Of a stretch of DNA of 64,000 nt, positions 51,707-63,100 are shown piece by piece. Numbering within the stretch: position 1 is the first letter of the stretch; each line of letters opens with the position of its first letter. The notes below the pieces were generated by a model that was not told the DNA's origin, did no database searches, and saw only the letters and a list, made by a program, of their open reading frames with translations. Location: positions 2,480,001 to 2,544,000 of the forward strand of contig CM074134.1 in NCBI GenBank assembly GCA_037178625.1, written 5' to 3'. A program made the position numbers and the translations under genes. Source of the stretch: Skeletonema tropicum (taxonomy: Eukaryota; Bacillariophyta; Thalassiosirophyceae; Thalassiosirales; Thalassiosiraceae).

Positions 51707-51878
51707 CTAGCCATCAGGGGAAAAAGCGGCTTAAAACAAGCTGATTCTGAGACCAACCACCGTACTAATTCCTACATAGAAGTTTCTAGCTTTCTACGTG
51801 GCTTTTTGCCTTTTAAGCGCCTGCGCTTAAAAACAGGCCGATCTTAGCTCAAGAGGCGCTTTTTCCCCTGATGGCTAG
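51707..51878. mobile_element. 172-bp MITE-like element with 6-bp target duplication
   Basis: The arms 51707-51728 and 51857-51878 are perfect 22-bp inverted repeats that begin CTAGCCATCAGGGGAAAAAG. AGCAGA flanks both sides (51701-51706 and 51879-51884), a likely target duplication. The interior contains the GTACTAATTCCT...TTTCTACGT module at 51762-51799 that also occurs upstream of other genes. There is no coding capacity. Confidence 0.7.
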
Positions 51879-52037
51879 AGCAGACCAAAAATGAAAGCCA
51901 ATCGATGAGCCTGCGATGAACTCAACAAGAAGATCAAGACCTATCCAACTTGCAAGATCAAGTGAAGTGGCCACAGCCAGTACTTACCTAGAGGACTGAA
52001 CAGAAAGAGAGATTATTTTCTATTAATTAGTTTACTC

Positions 52038-53909
52038 TTAACTCTTCTGCGCAGTTACCTTCTGAAAGACATCTTCATGCTGTGCCTTGGCCATTCCTGC
52101 TCTCTTGTCATATTTAGCCACACACTCACCCAATACCTCCATAGCAACATTAATCTTCGCCTCTGCCATCTCTCCATCCACATCACTTCCACTAACACTA
52201 TCCAAAGTGTCAAGTAAACTCTTGTGTTGCAATGGACACATGTATTGTCCTGCGCAGACGGTCATCCCCATGAAGGCCTTGTTGCATTCTTCTTCGGACG
52301 AACATGATTGTAGAGCAGCTTTGGAATCTTTGCATTGTGAGAGGATTTTGGAGAAGGTTTCTGCCATCTTGGTTGCTTCAGGCTTGGATATTACTTCATC
52401 TGCTGCATCATTCGCATTGTTGGCTGCTACACCATTCTCCAAACTTGGCGACGACGACTCAGCACTCTTATCACCCTCCCCTTCCAACGAATCACTCGCA
52501 CAAGCATCCCCACCACCACCACCATCCTTCGCACCAACCCCCTTCTTATTCGCCGCATCTCTCTGTATCCCCTCCCAAACCTTCTTACTCTCCCCCAAAC
52601 TCTCCTTCAAGGTCTCACTCGGCATCAATGGCAATGGTTCAAACTCCACCTTATTCCTCCCACTCCCATGTCCTTTAAACAGCACACATTCCAATATCGA
52701 ACGACATCCCCTTCGTGCCAATGGCATGGATACCATTCGCCCATATACTTCACTCAAACTATCGGCGGCAGGACGAACATCGACCAATAGCGATTTGATC
52801 TTTCCTTTCTCACCAATCCCATCAGACATGGCGGGCAGTCCACTCCCCGCTTCTTCACTTGCCATGACCTCATCGTGATAATAGTCAATCACGTATCGTA
52901 CTTGGGTTTCCGACCCATCGGTGGGGTTGGTACGTGTGACGGTCCAATCATGACGATCGAATGGTAGGGGGTGGGATAGGAGGTAGTGTTTGAAGAATGC
53001 CTTGGGGGATAAGTCGGTGGGTCGTCCACAGAATTTTAATAGTTTGGGCATTACTCCTTCTTCTTCGTCATTGTTGTTGTTGTTGGTATTGACTGGATTC
53101 AACACCTTTTCCCACTGCAAAATGCGACTCCACGTTCCTTCATTCATACAATTATGAATGGCAACCACACTCTCCATATCTTCTTCAATCCCAGCTGGTG
53201 GTGCTTCTGCTGCTGCTGTTGCTGCATCCTCATCCTCTGGCATACTCAACTTGCCCTTTCGTGCCAAAGCATTATAAAACATTTGTGGAGAAGGATACAC
53301 CCACGTTTCATTATTATTGTCATTCCCACCCTTTGGAATGGTTGATTTGACACGTTCTGTAGGTAATACACCCCGTTGATCTGAATTGGGTAGATTGTTT
53401 CGAGCGGTGGTTTGTGCATTTGGGATGGGCATGTTATTGGTTGGATCCATTGGTAGGGGGCGGGAGTAGACATCGTATTGTTGTTGTTGTTGTGTTTGTT
53501 GAGTAGTAGTAGTATTGTTGCCACGACGGAAGATGTTCCATGAGGCACGTGACTCTGCTTTTACTGGACATGCACTGCTCGATGATTTTGAAGTGTCATC
53601 CTCTGAGTTTGCTGTTGTAGTGGTGGTGTTGTCGGTAGCAGACGCTGATGGTTGATCAGCTTCCACAATCTTGGTAGAATCAATGGGTGGATGCTTCCGA
53701 CTTTTAAAGATGGATGCAAATCCTGGCATGGTTCGATATGTCCCATCTGCATTCTTCATTGGACATCCTCCTCCTCCTTCAGCTGCTGCTGGTTGGCTAT
53801 TGCTATTGGTATTTACATCAGTATTTGATACTACTTTTGTGTCAGCTTGTGGTGGTGGAGATGCCTTGATCTCCAGAGCTGGCTGCTGCTTTGATTGACC
53901 TGCTCCCAT
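52038..53909 (-). CDS. HCCS: Holocytochrome c synthase with C-terminal twin CX9C domain
   Basis: 623 residues, single exon. It starts MGAGQSKQQ, an N-myristoylation-type sequence, and has two CP motifs (CPMKNADG at 49, CPVKAES at 114). The catalytic domain (about 200-400) has ETWVYPSPQMFYNALARKG, VVAIHNCMNEGTW with the haem-ligand His at 252, FCGRPTDLSPKAF, PFDRHDWTVTR and VRYVIDYYHD with LVDVRPAADS. It attaches haem to apocytochrome c in the mitochondrial intermembrane space. Unusually, a Gly/Ser/acidic linker leads to a Cys domain with C526-x9-C536-x5-C542-x9-C552-x5-C558, resembling the twin CX9C fold of intermembrane-space proteins. Human and yeast enzymes of about 270 residues lack it. 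Insertions inside the catalytic part are Asn- or Glu-rich. Confidence 0.92.
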   Translation of the reverse strand: MGAGQSKQQPALEIKASPPPQADTKVVSNTDVNTNSNSQPAAAEGGGGCPMKNADGTYRTMPGFASIFKSRKHPPIDSTKIVEADQPSASATDNTTTTTANSEDDTSKSSSSACPVKAESRASWNIFRRGNNTTTTQQTQQQQQYDVYSRPLPMDPTNNMPIPNAQTTARNNLPNSDQRGVLPTERVKSTIPKGGNDNNNETWVYPSPQMFYNALARKGKLSMPEDEDAATAAAEAPPAGIEEDMESVVAIHNCMNEGTWSRILQWEKVLNPVNTNNNNNDEEEGVMPKLLKFCGRPTDLSPKAFFKHYLLSHPLPFDRHDWTVTRTNPTDGSETQVRYVIDYYHDEVMASEEAGSGLPAMSDGIGEKGKIKSLLVDVRPAADSLSEVYGRMVSMPLARRGCRSILECVLFKGHGSGRNKVEFEPLPLMPSETLKESLGESKKVWEGIQRDAANKKGVGAKDGGGGGDACASDSLEGEGDKSAESSSPSLENGVAANNANDAADEVISKPEATKMAETFSKILSQCKDSKAALQSCSSEEECNKAFMGMTVCAGQYMCPLQHKSLLDTLDSVSGSDVDGEMAEAKINVAMEVLGECVAKYDKRAGMAKAQHEDVFQKVTAQKS

Positions 53910-54369
53910 TGTTATGTATAAGTATAGCGTAGATAACTGGCTGGTATGATGCTGTTTACTGTAAAGAGATTAAGATAGTATGAGCGAATGACTGTTGCTG
54001 TAGTGCTGCTTGAATATCACGAGAGCATTGCTGTCCTGTGCTGGGACATTGTCGCCATGAGGTGGAAATGAAGAATGACAAAAAGTGAATGGAGGGCTCT
54101 GGATTGATGGGAGCTACGAAACTCAAGAAGGGGGCGTTTGGAACGCCCCCTGATATTGGGGTTTCTATTATTATTCTTCAAGGGAAAAAGAGGGATGATC
54201 CCCCCTAAATACGGCTAGCGAGAGAGAGAGCCCCCATCAAGAAGGAAATTGTCACCATCGCCGACGCTCGTCCGAGACGCCAACATAAAACCAAACGCCT
54301 GTTTCGTTCCGACGCCGCCGGGATAACTACTTGAAGCTCATACAGAACTATTATTACATCATCATCATC
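53910..54369. promoter_or_regulatory. Divergent promoter HCCS / microprotein gene
   Basis: A 460-bp spacer. It includes a perfect hairpin at 54130-54150 (9-bp stem GGGGGCGTT/AACGCCCCC, loop TGG) and GC-rich runs on either side. No TATA box was identified. Confidence 0.45.
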
Positions 54370-54841
54370 ATGAAGGACCTCCTCCCAGTCCCCGATCAGC
54401 TCTCCAAACAATTGGCAAAATGTAAATCTATTCGTGATGCTGATACGTATTATAAATCGAGGGATAAGACACCACAGGTATGGGTCATCATTACTTTTTT
54501 TTGATATTTTGCATCGCAGAATTTGCTTGCATGTTTTGATAGGATGGCTGGTATCAACATGCGTGGAGTGAACTCTATGCATGGTTTTATTTATGAAAGG
54601 GTGCATCATGCGGTGGTTGGTTTGTATGGATGACTGATGACTGCAAGCTCACTCAATCAATCAATCACTCACTATTATTTGTTTCTGTTATTCGATTATG
54701 TCGCCGCGCTGTGCACAATTTTTTAATTCCACAACATGATATATTCAACTTTACAACGATGGTACATCATGTGTATTGATGTAAAAACAGGAAATTGCTT
54801 CAGCCAAGGCAAAGTTACCACCAGTGCCAAAGAAGGAATAA
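54370..54841 (+). CDS. 52-residue microprotein gene (2 exons)
   Basis: Exon 1 is 54370-54477 (36 codons) and exon 2 is 54791-54841 (16 codons and stop); the 313-bp intron has donor GTATGG and acceptor ACAG, phase 0. The peptide starts MKDLLPVPDQLSKQLAKCKS, is Lys-rich and hydrophilic, and ends KLPPVPKKE. The two exons carry matching Pro/Lys composition (LLPVP and LPPVP). No family is recognised. The context, head-to-head with the HCCS gene, would allow co-expression and hints at a mitochondrial role, but this is a guess. It may be a subunit of a larger complex. Confidence 0.55.
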
Positions 54842-55580
54842 AAAACAAAATAAAAATGTACACAATCATGAAATAATATAATGCCGTGGGAATTTGCGTT
54901 TATGATGTAGTGGTGGTGAAATTGACGATTTCAGGTGTTAGATTGTTGGAATCAAAGTGACACAATAGGTACCATCAAACTATCTGCAGAGTTCACTTTG
55001 GGGGCATGCATCAAAAACAAACAGAAAGGGGTCATTTTGCGGCAAAGATTAATAGTACATAAACGAATGTTAATCCAGCAATCATGCACATGCTTCTCGT
55101 TCAATATCGACGTGTTCATGCGCAGGAAAATGCAGCAATATCGCAAAGGCAAAGTTAAAGAAGTGGGAAAGCTTCGGGAGATGCATTTTATCAATTTTTT
55201 GCTACACAATATATTATACGGTCAAAGATAGTCAAGGTATAATCATCGAAACTACCTTCACCACTGCTAAATTGCTATGCTATCTTCGTCATCAGACACG
55301 TCTAATAAACACAACATCAAGCTTCAAGCTGACGCGATCGTCCACCTCTTCAACTATACCTGAAAAGACTCATCAGCACTACTACATTGGAATCGCTATC
55401 GTCGATATTGCTGCTTTCCTCGCTTCCAGATACTTTGACTTTCACTACATCCCCAACTGGCTCTCTGGCGGTTGAAAAACACCCTCCATACCACTACATA
55501 CCAAGTTTTCCAGTTCTGGGTTGACCTCTACCTTCTAGATTTCTTGTCCTTCCGCTTCTTCAGGGCGAGATCCTCCTCCT
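54842..55580. other. Spacer with one weak hydrophobic frame
   Basis: A frame ending at 55475 (from about 55272, no ATG) encodes a peptide whose last 35 residues contain a TM-like segment (HYYIGIAIVDIAAFLASRYF) and FHYIPNWLSGG. It could be the last exon of a small membrane protein if an upstream exon exists, but none was found. Confidence 0.3.
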
Positions 55581-56260
55581 CCAATCTATTTGTTAGGCCT
55601 TCCAGAGCAAATGCTAGTTACTGTGCGCCATATCGTATCCAACGTTGTCACCCTATTAATGCCCCTTCGAATGGTCCAAAACAATTGGCTACGATGCCAA
55701 AGAAGCATATTAGCACTGCTCAAAAGGATTGCACTCTCACAAGCTATGCTATAACATTGTAAAAAATGACCTGATGAGGTCCAATGTAGGGTGTGTCTGG
55801 AAGCGCCACATCCACATCGTATCAAACGTTGTCACTATAGCAATGAGCCGCATCAAATGGTCCAAAACACCTGTCTGCGTTAGCTAAGAAGCACATTAGC
55901 ACTGCTCAGAAGAAAGCGTTGCTACAGCCTCGTGCCTGACCTGATGAGGTCAAATTTGACCTGGCCAGCAGCACCAGATCTACCATAGCGTATCTATCGT
56001 CGTCAATTTGGGCTTGAGCCGCTTCGAATGGCTCATTATACTCGGTGGCGATATTATACAAATATATTAGCGCTGCTCAGAAGGATTGTATGCGTAGAAG
56101 CGAGCGATGCTGCAATCTCGTAGCTGATCTGAGAGGTCCAATTTCAGAATTGAGCGGCCAGCAGCACCTCATCCAACCATATCGTATCTATCATCGTCAA
56201 TACGCACATGAGCCGCTTCTAATGGCTCAATATACTCGGTGGCTATACGATATAAGCACA
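55580..56260. repeat. Tandem array 3, about 180-bp unit, four diverged copies
   Basis: CGTATC landmarks at 55634, 55818, 55989 and 56184 give periods of 184, 171 and 195 bp. Units share ATTAGCRCTGCTCA(A/G)AAGGA, GACCTGATGAGGTC and GAGCCGCTTCGAATGG. The last motif and the following CTCATTATA...GGCGATA resemble array 2, so the arrays are probably related. No frame runs through; unit lengths are not multiples of three. Confidence 0.82.
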
Positions 56261-57153
56261 TACTGGTGGATTCGTTGGGATGATGAGATCCCAGACAGCT
56301 TTGTGCGACTTCAGCAATCGTCCTCTGGAGCCATCACTGTCTACAAATTGAAGGAGAAGACTTTGAATAATTGGCCGTGTTGTGGCTAGATCTTTGAGCG
56401 CTGTGGATGTATTCGCTGCCTCGACGTGGATTTGTCATCGGACCTTCGATGTTTGGATCGCCGAGTTTCGAGTTTGCCGAGTTTGACCTCTATGATTGCA
56501 TTTCATCGCGATTCGTATGGTACGCACAAATGCGCAGAACAATTTCTCCTTTCAACACCAGCGAATCATCGGAACGTCCATCTGCAGCGACGGGCAGAAT
56601 AGTCATGGGGCACGACGCACCAAAGCCATACGTACCTTTCATTCTTATCGACATATGAAACCTCATAGAAGAGTTGGTTCCCTCGTAGTAGTGCTCCCTG
56701 TATACCACTCTGCGTTTCAGAACATATGATGACGTCGAAGACGAAGACGCTGCTTTTTCGGCATTAGAGGAATAAACTTTCTTGGCCGGGGCTCTTCCTC
56801 AACCTCAACTAATTGCAGACGAAATCGAAATGAATGTTGTTGTTTTGTAATATCAGTGGCAGTGGTAGATTTGATTTATAATTATAATATAAATGTGCTG
56901 CTTTTACAATCGCAGGCACGGAACTAAACCTAAACGGAAGTAACCAAGAACTTTGACAATTGCTATGCAATTGCCTCGCTCGGCAGTTTGACTTGGTTCT
57001 TTTGCTCTTTGAAACAAATGACGAATAAATCCTAAGCTATATACAATGTACTCGTAAGAGTACATTCGTATTTCGGTTGTACCCATACCCGTGCACAACG
57101 TCAACGTCAACACACACGAACCCCAAAGCAACTCACCGCTGGACACTCTAAGT
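56261..57153. other. Spacer downstream of array 3 and 3' UTR of WSC gene
   Basis: Frames at 56045-56389 and 56407-56658 end in rather protein-like stretches (DDEIPDSFVRLQQSSSGAI; FEFAEFDLYDCISSRFVWYA) but lack supporting motifs and overlap repeat DNA. They may be relic coding sequence. No RNA gene seen. Confidence 0.35.
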
Positions 57154-60100
57154 CTAAGTCCGCTCCCGGATTCCACCTCCAATCTCTCCCAATTTATCTT
57201 CTTCAAGGTCAGAGAGTGCATCTTTGGCATTAACAACAAGAGCTCTCGTAGCCAACCGTTTTGATGGCGATGAAGTGGGAGATTGAGTCGGTGCCTTCGT
57301 CGGCGATGAAGTGGGAAATGGAGTCGGTGCCTTCGTCGGCAGTGAAGTGGGAAATTGAGTCGGTATCTTCGTCGGCGGTGAAGTAGGGAGTGGAAACATG
57401 TTCAATTTTTTCTTGTACTGCGCTTCAAAATTAAATTTGTGCGGCCAGTCTTCCAAAAATCTTGTCTGAGCAAGGGTCTGAGTCTCAGTCTCATCTGAAA
57501 AAAAATCCCCCAAATTGTTCAACAGATGACTTATCTCGAAAACTCCAAAGTGAAATTCCACAAGAGACGATAAGTTGAAGAGTAAAGTAGGCCCAAGACA
57601 AGTAAGTTGATGGGTAGGATGGCACAGTAAGTAGCCAATTTGAATGTGAAAACCATCCCCATTCGGGTTGTCAGGAGATGGAGGTGGTGGTGGCGCGAGC
57701 CAATCGTTGTTCTGGAGCTTAGCGAGCGCGAGCTTCACGAGCGCGGCTGTTGAAAATGTTGCCACGAATTTATTGTAGACGTAGTTTCCAGCACCAGCAC
57801 CAACATTGTCGCCAGAAGCAAGAGCTCGTTTAAGAATGTAGTCGTCCTCGTAGCCCATTGTTTCGAGCCATGAAATTTTGTTCATAAGAATATCAACCTT
57901 TTATGAATAGAAAACAATTGAATATAAGATGTTGATGGCACCAAGATTGAGCCACACATATATTATCAATCACATACCTCGTGGTGAATACCAAACCAGT
58001 ACTGGATGCAGAAATAGGCATCTTCAAAGTCATTTCCATCTAATGAGGCAAACTGTAACTCTTCAACCATATCCTTCAGATTTTCTTCCGTGCATTTATC
58101 AGGAATATCAGGAAATCGGAATAGCCACTTTACATCGTTGTGATTCTCCAACCAATCAGGCCAAGAGGTCTTAGGCCTATACCATTCTTGATTGGCGATA
58201 CTAATCACTAAGAATTTCAAACCACAAATCTTCCTCTTAGCAATATCTCGTTCGAAGGCGGTAGCACGTCCAGCAATCAAATCAGCACAGGTCTCGTCGA
58301 TGAGGTTATAAGCCATACTTTCCTTCTTGTTAGCTTCGATCTTTTCGAGCGCTTCTTTGAGCAATGATTTTAGCCCACGATTCCAGAAAACATTAAAACC
58401 GCCTGAGATAGTAAGATCGACATTTAATTGGCCTTTCGCATAATCAAAGGAGGGAGCCGCTAACAAGTATGCATCGAAAGTATTGCTTAAATACATTGCC
58501 TGGAATTGTGGATTCGCAGGCATTTTTTGGCCAAACTGGCCACCCCAATCAAGTCCGTTTAATCTTCTGATTACGTTGGGAGAAGCTCCCCATTGAACGA
58601 GAAAGGAAAGTCTCAGTTTTACACTCATGATCCCAGCCACCAAATCACTGATGACTTTCGACAAAAAATCGGCCCACTCAGTCCCTAGTCGACGTCCTAT
58701 TCCAAATAAACTTTCAAAATCCTCTCTGATGGCAGCCAAAGCAGCACCTGAGTTGCTAAAGTCTAGGTTCTTGCACATTGGGATAACAACATCACACCCG
58801 CTGGTGCCGGCAAGAGCAGGGACCTTGGAAAATAGATCATTCACTGGCAGGGTGATGTCTTCCCATTCTGTGCAGGTTGCGCCAGTAAGAGCATCAATAA
58901 AATTGCTTGTCAAGGTTTCAATATTCAGAACCTCAAAGACCTCAACCAATGGCTCAAGAGATGTAAAAATGTCAACCATCCCAGTGGCTTCGGCAATGCA
59001 GTTCATGTCAAGGCCACAGTCAGTAATCAAACTTGGAAAAGGTAGTGAGGAGAAAATTGTCTCGGGTAGATTTGTAAGTTGAGAGATGTCGGGAAGCTGG
59101 GGAAGATCAAAGGAAACGTCCAACGGAAGATCAATGTCAAAGGATGGGAATTCTGGGAAGTTGAATGGACTCATAGAATTGATGTAGTCCATGACAGGCT
59201 TCAATACCGCCCCAATAATGGTGTTGATGGCCTCTTCAATCATGGAGACTGTAGTAGACAGAAAGGGCAAGTGATGACAGATTTAGTTCAGCAATTTCAA
59301 GGTCCAAATGGCAATTTCCAGCAAACGAAGATTGATCCTTACCAATTGGCAAACCCGTGATGAAGTCTATAATGTCTTTAAAGGCGTCAGCCACCATATT
59401 GATGCTTAGAGTCAACTCTGCTGGAGGGAAGCAAGCTCCAAAAAACGACCCATGATTTTCGTTACACCCTTGCCAGCATTCTCCACCGTCAAGATATCGA
59501 CTTGATCCTTCTTCATAGCTATAACTGTCACATCTTGCCTCATGGGAGAGCTGATTCCTTGCGTGCCCCTCGCAGAGGCGTCCATCCGAAGACTTTGAAT
59601 AGCCTGAGTGACACGTGTTCGAGTAGCAATATCCCGAAGACATGAACTTATCCCACGGACATTCTTTTGTGCAATACAATGGCGAAAATGAATATATGTG
59701 ATAATTCCAGTCCGGACACTATTGTTGTGAAGTGATAAGATATGATAGAATAAGAAAGAGGCGCAATAAATCAATAAATATATAAATGAAAATATTACAA
59801 CGTACCCAAGGTCCCCAGATCCAGCCGCCATTTATCCATCCCCAAGTCTGGCCTTTTCTCGGTGAAAAGTAGTTGTTGTTCCAGCATGTTTTGTACAACC
59901 AATGCTCTTCGTAGCCCCTGAATGAACATTTCCTCTGCATCTTAAATGGAGAAACTATTGATATTTCTTCCCACTCAGAAGATTCTTTCTCCCAGCATTT
60001 GCTATACCAACTGCCAAGATAGTATTCTTGATCGCAGTATGCGTCCCTGTTTAAGTTAAAGAAACAGGACAATTTCTATGTCAGATAGTGACTTTGGTTT

Positions 60101-63100
60101 ACAGCAATAAGCAGTGAAACACAAAACAAAGTATCTTACCCAAGAAATTTCTCAAAATAAGGAAGTTGAAACCATGGGAGTGTCACTTCTGCATCGAGGA
60201 GGGCCCCCAGGCCCTCTAGTGGATTTAACCATTCAAGCACTGGGGGGACTTTCTCTAGAATAGCATTCAAGCCATCTTGGATCGTTTGCCAAGCTGTTGA
60301 GGCAAGAACATCAAGGAGACTTTGAAGACTATCGAGAAGGCTTTCGACATATGACATAACAGTTCCAAACGCAGTCTCCATTGGCGTTATCAAGTCGCCA
60401 GCAATGTTGGTGAAAATTGATTTGGCACATTGATTGTTGCCCAACGCACTCACGCCAGCAGCGGTTCCGGCAATAGAAAGAGCGAAACTCGTATCAAAGG
60501 ACTCAAAAAGGTCAAGAATCCTTCTAAAAGAGTTTTCCCAAATTGTTCCTACATTATTTTGGTAGTTTTGGATTCGACTGTTAGCGGCCTGAATGGCATC
60601 AGCTACAGGATCAATGAATTTTTGAACCGCTTGGATAATGGGACCAATGTATGGTATTTTCGATCCAAGTAGAACTGCGACTCCAATCCCACCCAATAAT
60701 GTACTTGCCATCTGAAATAAAGGTGAAAAGAGCAATGTCATTTGTCAGGGCACATTGGTTTACAGAAAGTCACATATACATCATACAAATACGAATGCTG
60801 TTTGCGCACCATTATTTTGTCCCCAGCCCAATCCATAGAATCAAGTGTTTGAGTGATAGGGTGCACCATATCTACTATATGGCTGGTTACATTTGCCAAG
60901 GCAGAGGAAAGTGCTTGAAATTCCTTAGACACACACTCGGCGTTGGGAAGACCAATGTACTTGTAGATGGAATTGGCCGAGGGCCCACCACATACACCAA
61001 CACCGTTGACGCAAGCTATACTGCATGTATCCGACTCCCCATACTTTCCATAGGTATCGTCACCGCAAAAACAAGTTGATCCTGCTTGTAATCCAGCATA
61101 TGGGTATCCCTCATCATGACATTGATCAAGGCAGCTACTAATGGAATATCCTGAGCCAAGATTGAGCTGGAGGTCGCGATCATCTTGCGAGTCTCCAAAG
61201 CATCCAATGTTAATCCTTGGGCAGGCATCCACAGCCAAGTCCTCCATCTCCAGCATTAAGCGATGCTGAATGACAGCTATGCGACTTGGCATATTGGCCT
61301 TGAAACTGCTAATATTCTTCTTGTGCTCTTGTACCTTGAGTCTTCTGCCTTGGTGTTCATCATTCACCTTCTGCTTGGCTTCGTTGATTTGTTCTTGAGC
61401 CTGTTTTTTACCCTTGGACTTGCTGTAATACATCTTCCCATCCTCTCCAATGACAAATGGCTCTTCCTCTGCTGATGGTGCTTCCCAGTTTGACTTTCCT
61501 TTGTCTGAATCTGAATTCTTCTTGAAACCTAGGTTCTCGTAGGCTTCGCCAATTTTCTGCTGTTGCTCGTTCTTGGCTTTACCTGATTTCCCTCGCATCT
61601 CGTCTTTCTTTTCTTGGGCGAAGAAGCGAAAGGCCTCCTCGATCTCATCGTCTGAAAACTCGCTATTGGATACAGCAGACTCTAATGAGCTGCCAGCGTC
61701 CAGAGCAACGCCCAAGACCTGCTCTACCTTCTCTGATCGCTTGGTCAGCACTTCCTCGATGTATTTTTCCTTAGCTACCTCGAATTTTTCTGAAATGTCC
61801 TGCATTGTAGCTTGATTCTCCTGCGAGTGATGTTTAAGAGAACAAAGAACAACTTCTTGTTAGTGAAATAAACGCAGCTTATCTCATTCTCATGCAAGTA
61901 CTTCTTCTCACAGCTTTTCTGATGCAAATACTTTTTTACTCACTTGTATGAACCATTCGATTGTAGATGCATTAACCCCAAGCTTTTCCTGAACCCCAAG
62001 TAAAATCACTTCAAAGTCGGGCTCATTGTCCAAGTCTTCTGATGCCTCTTGAATCCCTTGCAAAACAGCCTCGTGAACGTCCTGTTCCATATTAGATTTC
62101 TTTTCACCCTTGCATAAATTAGCCGATCCAAGTTCACAAACATTTTTCCCTCCTTGTTTCTCAATCATGAGGATTTTACAGTCGTCAAACTGGTCGTTTG
62201 AGTCGTCCTATAGCACATAAAATAGAAGTTGAGAGGTAGACCATGGTTGTTAAATCAATTTGCAAAACACACTGCTAGCACTCACGGCAAGAACTGTCAT
62301 TAGCTGATTTTTCGCTTCCGTCTCCATCTTTCCATGGGACTCCTCGAACAATTCCATCGATCTGATGAGAATAGTTGTTTCCAACCCCAACAATGAAGAC
62401 TCATCATCCGGTATCATCATCAGATTACTCTGCGATGCAAAAGAATGCTGCAGATTACTTGGCAATGCAAACTGCTGGGTTTCTGTGAAAAGGATCTCTG
62501 CAAAGTCTGATATATCCTTAGGAGTTAGGATGGCATCATTCTTTTTCTTGTCGCTGGTGATGGGAACCTTGTTTTTCTTGTTTTTTCGAAGTACCCTCTG
62601 CCCTGTCTTGAGCGCTGCGCGATGCTTGAAGTAAATCTCGCGATTTCTGGTGAGTATATCTGAACGCTTCTGGGTAGAAGTTGAACCCTTTTCGAGACCA
62701 CGACGTGTGAAGAGATCAGTGTTATTCTTGTTCTCATTATCACTTTCACCAGCCTCGTCAACATTGCATGAATCATCGTCCAAAAGTACATGAATGTTTC
62801 CCGATGCAAAGTCGAGGGCATCACCAGCATCCTCAAAGTTGCCCGAAAGGGAAAGGATCTCCTGTTCGAGTACACCACTCTCGTCCATCAGTGCCACATT
62901 TGCGTCGGCGCCGGAGGCAATCGAATGGGCCATGTTTGCGGCATCCTCAACAGTGACACAATGAAGTTTCCTTCCGGAGGGAGTCCTGATGAGTTCAGCG
63001 GTGTAGAGATCACCGGTGGCCCTCGTGCTCATATCACGTCCTTGTTTGTCAGTGAGATGAGCCATACCGGTGCTGTCGACTTCGACCCCCCTGTGAAGTA

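Noticed and set aside
55740..55930. Possible hammerhead ribozymes (CTGATGAGG words in array 3)
   Set aside because: The CUGAUGA core is present, but the following stem II and GAA core cannot be paired; the word is part of a short palindrome GACCTGATGAGGTC.
56045..56658. Protein-coding gene overlapping array 3
   Set aside because: The frames begin inside satellite units and change phase; only their ends look protein-like, which is too little to call a gene.
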